64,000 nt of DNA from Candidatus Wolfebacteria bacterium GW2011_GWE2_44_13. GTDB taxonomy: Bacteria > Patescibacteria > Paceibacteria > UBA6257 > UBA9933. The position numbers and the translations under genes were made by a program. How positions within the stretch are numbered: the stretch's first letter is position 1; each line of letters opens with the position of its first letter. Positions 59,953 to 64,000 of this stretch are shown here, one piece after another. The stretch lies in NCBI GenBank assembly GCA_001000675.1, contig LCHW01000001.1:470686-534685 (forward strand), written 5' to 3'. The notes under the pieces were generated by a model. The model was not told where the DNA came from. It made no database searches and saw only the letters and a list, made by a program, of their open reading frames with translations.

Positions 59953-60698
59953 ATAATCCCTACCGGACAATGATCTGACCCTCTTACGCTAGGAAGTATG
60001 AACGCTTTTTTAACCCTCGTAGCAAACATCTTTGAAACAAATACGTAGTCGATGCGCCAGCCTAAATTCCTTTCCCGCGCATTCGCAAAATAAGGCCACC
60101 AAGAATAATTACCTCCTTCTTTATTCTCCGTGCGAAATGTATCCACGAAACCAAGCTTTTCAAGCGCATCAAGCTTCTCGCGTTCTTCTGGGGTGAACAT
60201 GATATTCTTCGTGTTTTGTTTTGGACGTGCTAAATCGAGTTCTGTGTGCGCAATATTCAAATCCCCTATCACAATTACATTTTTACCTTTTAGTTTTTTA
60301 AGGTATACCAATAGCGTATCGTATACTTCTAGCTTATATGTAAGGTTTCTTTTATCGCGCGCTCCTTGTGGTATATACAATGCAATCACAATAAAATCGT
60401 CATAGTCCAATCGCAAAAATCTTCCCTCACAATCAAATCGCTCCATGCCTAGCGTTGTACTCACCTTGCGCGGTATCTGTTTCGTATATACTGCCACGCC
60501 CGCATATCCCTTACGCGTTCCGGTATTATAATATGCTGTATACCCCTTAATCACCCGCAGTTCTTCGGGAATTTGCTCTTCCTGTAATTTTATTTCCTGT
60601 AAACAAACAATGTCTGCCTCCTCCTTTTTAAACCACTCCAAAAATCCTTTCTTATGTACTGATCGTAATCCGTTTACATTCCAAGAATAAATTTTCAT
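59940..60698 (-). CDS. xth: Exodeoxyribonuclease III / AP endonuclease
   Basis: 252 residues from the ATG at 60698 (MKIYSWNVNGLRSVHKKG), with TATACT 9 nt upstream. Motifs: IVCLQEIKLQEEQIP (Mg2+ Glu), GYAGVAVYTK, VIVIGDLNIAHTELDLARP (Asp and Asn), NYSWWPYFANARERNLGWRIDY and the C-terminal RGSDHCPVGI with the catalytic His. The enzyme nicks DNA at abasic sites during base-excision repair. The length is normal for ExoA/Xth. The gene is convergent with the SET gene. Confidence 0.95.
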   Translation of the reverse strand: MKIYSWNVNGLRSVHKKGFLEWFKKEEADIVCLQEIKLQEEQIPEELRVIKGYTAYYNTGTRKGYAGVAVYTKQIPRKVSTTLGMERFDCEGRFLRLDYDDFIVIALYIPQGARDKRNLTYKLEVYDTLLVYLKKLKGKNVIVIGDLNIAHTELDLARPKQNTKNIMFTPEEREKLDALEKLGFVDTFRTENKEGGNYSWWPYFANARERNLGWRIDYVFVSKMFATRVKKAFILPSVRGSDHCPVGIMVKK

Positions 60699-60710
60699 AG
60701 ATACTTTAGT

Positions 60711-60745
60711 ATACAAAAATAGCCGACATACGGCTATTTTTGTAT
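60711..60745 (-). terminator. Terminator of the Cys-repeat gene
   Basis: The 15-bp stem ATACAAAAATAGCCG/CGGCTATTTTTGTAT has a 5-nt loop. Its distal arm contributes to the -10 of the exonuclease gene. Confidence 0.85.
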
Positions 60746-60758
60746 ACGCTTACCGATA

Positions 60759-62165
60759 TTACTTACACTGTCTGCATGCCTCCTGTCCGCGTGGATCCGG
60801 AATCATATCGCAGGATGGCACATTTGTGAACATACCGCAGGATGGTGCTGGCGCAGCCCCTCCTTGTGGCGATACCGCCCCTGTAGGAGCCGATTGATAC
60901 CCACCTGCCGCCTCAGGAATCTGCTGTCTGATACTTTCAGGAATTTGTTGTTGTAGCTCTTTTGGTATTTGCTGTTGCAACTCTTTTGGTATTTGTTGCA
61001 TCATTTCCTTTGGAATCCCTTGTGGCGCAGATCCTCCTCCATAGCTACCCCCGCCTTCTTGCATCATTTTTGCACGCATAGTTTCCGCATATTTTTTCAT
61101 TGCATCTTCAAAACAAAATTGGATGCTTGTTCCTATTGCTTGTGTTGGCACTATTTCCTTTGCCATAAGCTTGCGATATGTTTCTGCTCCCATCTTGTTC
61201 TCAAAACATGCTTCGACATTTTTTTGCGCCTCCGGATCAATCCCTGCAAGCCCTTGCTGTATTTTTTCCGTGACGTTTTTAATGTTCTCTTTGTCTTCCT
61301 CACTAATCAATCCTTTTTCAATACCAAACTGCACACACTCACTTGCGTGGGCTTGATCATTACAATACGTCGCACATGTTTCTTTTGATGTGCATCCTCC
61401 AGGGCCCTTCCCGCCGGTTTTCTTCGCTAGCTCGATATCCTCTTTCGTAGCAAGTCCGGCTGCTTCGGCAAAATTTATACATTCATCAAAATGCTGTTCA
61501 CTCTTACAATAGCTCTCGCACGATTGTTTTGTTTTACATGCCCCTGGCGTTGTGCCTGCCTTCAAGAACGAAGCAATTTTTCTTGCTTCCGCTATTTCAT
61601 TTGCTGGAAGAATGTCTGCTTTTTCCGCAAAAACCAAGCATTCATCAAGGTGGTCCGTAGCTGAACAATATAAGTCACACAACTGTTTGTCTGTGCATGT
61701 TCCTGGCAGCTTTGCTCCGCCCTCTAGTGCCTGTGCAACCTTTTTTGCCTGTGCAAGCTCGGCAGGGGGAAGAATACTAAGCTCTTCTGCAAACGATACA
61801 CACGCTTTTATATTTGCTACATTACCTTGGCAGAATTTTTCACATTCCCCGCGCGTTTTGCATTGCCCTGGCGTTTTGCCGGCCACAATTCTTTTAATAA
61901 CGCGCTCTGACTTTTCTATGTCACCCGTACTCAATAATGCGTTCTTTTTTGCAAAATCAATACACGATTGCATATTACCTGTCTGCTCACAATATGTTTC
62001 GCAATTTTTCTTATCGCTACAGCTCCCTAAGTCTGCTATCGGATATGTTATTTTCCCCAACGCGCTATCTGCGCTTTGCAACTGCGCAAATGTTGCTGGG
62101 CCAAATAATATGATTCCGCATGCTATAATCCCGGACACACACAGCACTGTTATGGATTTATACAT
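60759..62165 (-). CDS. Secreted protein with five 4-Cys repeats
   Basis: 468 residues from the ATG at 62165 (19 nt after the upstream gene). A signal peptide spans about 1-29 (ending ATFAQ). Five repeats of about 50-56 residues follow, each with the pattern C-x5-C-x3-C-x8-or-9-C followed by [IVL]xFA (examples GSCSDKKNCETYC, GTCTDKQLCDLYC, GACKTKQSCESYC). A helical region with two Cys comes next, then a Gln/Pro tail repeating PKELQQQI, and a last Cys set (SCGMFTNVPSCDMIP ... CRQCK). I do not recognise the repeat. Even Cys numbers and secretion suggest disulfides. Confidence 0.78.
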   Translation of the reverse strand: MYKSITVLCVSGIIACGIILFGPATFAQLQSADSALGKITYPIADLGSCSDKKNCETYCEQTGNMQSCIDFAKKNALLSTGDIEKSERVIKRIVAGKTPGQCKTRGECEKFCQGNVANIKACVSFAEELSILPPAELAQAKKVAQALEGGAKLPGTCTDKQLCDLYCSATDHLDECLVFAEKADILPANEIAEARKIASFLKAGTTPGACKTKQSCESYCKSEQHFDECINFAEAAGLATKEDIELAKKTGGKGPGGCTSKETCATYCNDQAHASECVQFGIEKGLISEEDKENIKNVTEKIQQGLAGIDPEAQKNVEACFENKMGAETYRKLMAKEIVPTQAIGTSIQFCFEDAMKKYAETMRAKMMQEGGGSYGGGSAPQGIPKEMMQQIPKELQQQIPKELQQQIPESIRQQIPEAAGGYQSAPTGAVSPQGGAAPAPSCGMFTNVPSCDMIPDPRGQEACRQCK

Positions 62166-62184
62166 AGTAGAGAATGTTGTTATA

Positions 62185-62421
62185 TTATTGTTGAGCGAAA
62201 GGATTCTCATATCCTTCATACGGACTGACCTTTACATCAAACGGATTTGTTTTTTCAACTGTATCGGAAATCGATGTATTAATCGCTTCCACAACCGGCG
62301 GTATATATTGCTCCTGTTCCGGCACGCTTTCTTTTTTTACCCTCATTGCATAATATACTCCCCCCAGAATCACAAGCACCGCAATAGCACCCAACAGTAT
62401 GTTCCTCTGTTTTGTATTCAT
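62185..62421 (-). CDS. Small single-pass membrane protein upstream of the Cys-repeat gene
   Basis: 78 residues: one TM near the N-terminus (about 8-25, ILLGAIAVLVILGGVYYAM), then an acidic Pro-rich stretch facing outward and a C-terminal PFDVKVSPYEGYENPFAQQ. No family is recognised. It lies 19 nt upstream of the secreted Cys-repeat gene on the same strand, suggesting an operon and a joint envelope role. Confidence 0.72.
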   Translation of the reverse strand: MNTKQRNILLGAIAVLVILGGVYYAMRVKKESVPEQEQYIPPVVEAINTSISDTVEKTNPFDVKVSPYEGYENPFAQQ

Positions 62422-62509
62422 AGATAAAGCATTAGATTATTATGGTTACTCCATTCAGTATACTCCTAAAATCACCTCAACACACAGAAAAGTTATCCAC
62501 AGGAGATAT

Positions 62510-62887
62510 TTATTCTTCCGTTTTACGTAACTCAAGACATGCCGAATTAATACAAAACCGCTTTCCTCCTTTTTCACTCGGTCCATCATTAAACACATGC
62601 CCTAAATGCGCTCCACATGTTTTACAGACAACTTCTGTGCGTTGCATGCCTCCTGCCGTATCTTCTTTTAGTATGACATGCTCTAAATTTACTGGCTCAG
62701 TAAAGCTTGGCCATCCTGTTCCAGAATCAAATTTTGTGTCCGAAGAAAAAAGTTCTGTTCCGCAAATAGTGCATGTGTAGACGCCTTTTTCATGTGCATC
62801 CCAATACTTTCCTGTAAACGGAGCTTCTGTTCCTTTTTCTCGTGCAATGCGACGCACTTCTGGTTCTAATTCTTCATCTTTCTTCAT
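62510..62887 (-). CDS. msrB: Peptide methionine-R-sulfoxide reductase MsrB
   Basis: 125 residues. Substrate and zinc motifs: TGKYWDAHEKGVYTCTICG, LFSSDTKFDSGTGWPSF, RTEVVCKTCGAHLGHVF (second CxxC pair) and the catalytic Cys in GKRFCINSACLEL. It reduces methionine-R-sulfoxide in proteins. The ATG lies 2 nt after the msrA stop, so the two form a tight operon. No signal peptide is seen, so it is cytoplasmic. Confidence 0.96.
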   Translation of the reverse strand: MKKDEELEPEVRRIAREKGTEAPFTGKYWDAHEKGVYTCTICGTELFSSDTKFDSGTGWPSFTEPVNLEHVILKEDTAGGMQRTEVVCKTCGAHLGHVFNDGPSEKGGKRFCINSACLELRKTEE

Positions 62888-62889
62888 CC

Positions 62890-63447
62890 TTATTTTGTAT
62901 GTGATGTAAGCAGTGCGGCAAACTGCTTTTGTAATTTTTCTAGCTTTTGATCGATAATTGCTTGACAGTAGGGAGCGTCTTTATGTTTTTCATAATAGCG
63001 CTGATGATAATCTTCTGCTTCGTAAAATTCTGTAAACGGTTTTATTTCAGTAATAATAGGATCTGAAAACGAATCCTGAACACTAGTAATATATTCTCTC
63101 GCCTGTCGTTCTTGCGCTTCGCTTGTGTAGAGAATAATGGAACGATACTGTGTCCCCACATCATTCCCTTGCCTGTTAAGCGTCGTTGGGTCATGCGTTG
63201 CAAAAAACACCGTAAGTAGATCGTTCACCGTAATTATACTTGGATTGAACTCTATCTTTGTCACCTCTGCATGCCCTGTTTCGCCCGAGCTTACGACATC
63301 GTAGGTTGGGTTGTGTGTAGTACCCCCAGCGTAGCCTGGTGTCGCAGAAACGATGCCTTTCAAATTCGCGAATATCGCTTCCGTGCACCAAAAGCATCCG
63401 CCTCCAAATACAATTGTTTCACTTTTTTCTTTTATGATTTTGTCCAT
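62890..63447 (-). CDS. msrA: Peptide methionine-S-sulfoxide reductase MsrA
   Basis: 185 residues. The catalytic motif FGGGCFWCTEAIF, with GYAGGTTHNPTYDVVSSGETGHAE, HDPTTLNRQGNDVGTQYRSI and YHQRYYEKH, identifies MsrA. The second Cys at WC and a late Cys (APYCQAI) may act in recycling. It is first in the msrA-msrB operon. TAATAC lies 5 nt before the ATG, after the terminator of the upstream response regulator. Confidence 0.96.
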   Translation of the reverse strand: MDKIIKEKSETIVFGGGCFWCTEAIFANLKGIVSATPGYAGGTTHNPTYDVVSSGETGHAEVTKIEFNPSIITVNDLLTVFFATHDPTTLNRQGNDVGTQYRSIILYTSEAQERQAREYITSVQDSFSDPIITEIKPFTEFYEAEDYHQRYYEKHKDAPYCQAIIDQKLEKLQKQFAALLTSHTK

Positions 63448-63469
63448 AGTGTGTATTACTTTACTTATG

Positions 63470-63502
63470 CAATAAAAAAGTCACTATGCAGTGACCTTTT
63501 TA
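63470..63502 (-). terminator. Terminator of the right-hand response regulator
   Basis: The stem AAGGTCAC/GTGACTTT has a 6-nt loop and a U-run on the minus strand. It abuts the stop at 63503. Confidence 0.8.
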
Positions 63503-63880
63503 TTAGCTCATCTTTAATTCTTTTTTAACTGCACGCACAACATCCTCGAGTGTCCAATTTGCCTTCATCAAAAAATAAGAGAAATCGAGTGGCGCTTTGT
63601 GTCTTACTATTTCATCATCAGGGTTAAGATTGGATAAGATAACGACAGGGACTGTCTTGCCCCATGCATCTTGCCGTAATTCATTGATCATAGTAATGCC
63701 ATCCATAATGGGCATCACAATATCAGCTAAGATTAAGTCTGGATGATCCATGAACGCTCGCTCAAGACCCTTCTTTCCATTCTCTGCCGTAGTCACCGAG
63801 AACCCTTCCTGCGAAAACTTTTCCAGAAGCACATTCGCCTCTGCCTTATCGTCTTCTACAATTAAGATTTTTTTATCCAT
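63503..63880 (-). CDS. Single-domain response regulator
   Basis: 125-residue receiver from the ATG at 63880 (MDKKILIVEDDKAEANVL), chosen because TATACT ends 9 nt upstream. The phospho-acceptor Asp is in LILADIVMPIMDG, and VVILSNLNPDDE and FLMKANWTLEDVV complete the fold. There is no output domain and no kinase next to it. Confidence 0.93.
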   Translation of the reverse strand: MDKKILIVEDDKAEANVLLEKFSQEGFSVTTAENGKKGLERAFMDHPDLILADIVMPIMDGITMINELRQDAWGKTVPVVILSNLNPDDEIVRHKAPLDFSYFLMKANWTLEDVVRAVKKELKMS

Positions 63881-63994
63881 ATTACCTATAGTATACCACA
63901 CAATATTGTTATTTTATATATAATTTGACATATATCCACCTTTGTGACACTCTGTTTTTAGAACCTACCATACCCGAAAGGAGCTATAAGTATC

Positions 63995-64000
63995 ATGACG
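63995..64000 (+). CDS. Possible start of a gene running off the right edge
   Basis: Only ATG ACG is inside the window. The call rests on AAAGGAG (63977-63983) 11 nt upstream and TTGACA near 63925, the arrangement seen for the Shine-Dalgarno-led genes elsewhere in this window. Confidence 0.3.

Noticed and set aside
1..64000. tRNA or rRNA genes
   Set aside because: No T-loop/acceptor combination or rRNA-like conserved stretch was found on either strand by eye. A covariance scan would be needed to exclude a divergent tRNA.

Overview
The window looks like a chromosomal segment of a small-genome bacterium, most likely a Patescibacteria (CPR) lineage, Parcubacteria-like. This is inferred from gene content, not from a marker tree. 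Supporting points are compact, mostly minus-strand gene blocks, a short Obg without its C-terminal domain, many orphan one-helix membrane proteins, very large secreted Ig-repeat proteins with Ser/Thr-rich linkers, and no biosynthetic operons. UGA is used as a stop. No tRNA, rRNA, CRISPR array, transposase or phage structural gene was seen.

Layout. 1-4195: two paralogous membrane histidine kinases, the first cut by the window edge. 4257-19799: housekeeping genes (class 2-like dihydroorotate dehydrogenase, YbaB, cyclophilin, TypA, DoxX, a UvrD-type helicase-nuclease, Obg, Dus, a flavoprotein) mixed with orphans. 19958-33513: a surface module with a 3360-aa secreted Ig-repeat protein ending in a dockerin, a membrane-anchored cohesin protein, a response regulator and a putative glycoside hydrolase. 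34117-44134: a ProB-like kinase, TruB, an alpha/beta hydrolase, a bactofilin-like membrane protein, an ABC-F ATPase, a poly-gamma-glutamate hydrolase-like protein, a ClpP-like protein, QueH and SdpI. 44188-44538: two tandem copies of an apparently undescribed structured small RNA. 44600-51251: a DEAD-box helicase with a long structured leader, a lone DUF262 protein, and a sensor kinase / Ig-surface protein / response regulator operon. 51370-64000: a lipoprotein, an ABC exporter, RNase H, a NERD protein, an MgtA-type P-ATPase, hemerythrin, a SET-domain protein, exonuclease III, a Cys-repeat secreted protein, MsrB/MsrA and a third response regulator.

Expression signals fall into two classes. 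Most conserved genes have only a -10-like box (TATACT, TATAAT, TATAGT) ending 6-9 nt before the start codon, which predicts leaderless mRNAs. A second set, mostly GC-richer orphans, has a -35 TTGACA, 16-17 nt spacing, a -10, a leader of tens of nucleotides, a strong Shine-Dalgarno and a private terminator. This set includes a 27-codon ORF at 14518-14601. The two small RNAs and the DEAD-box helicase also use TTGACA promoters.

Functionally the window is dominated by cell-surface display and sensing (three histidine kinases, three response regulators, several Ig-type surface proteins, cohesin plus dockerin), oxidative-stress repair (MsrA/B, hemerythrin) and RNA/ribosome maintenance (TypA, Obg, TruB, Dus, QueH, DEAD-box helicase, ABC-F).
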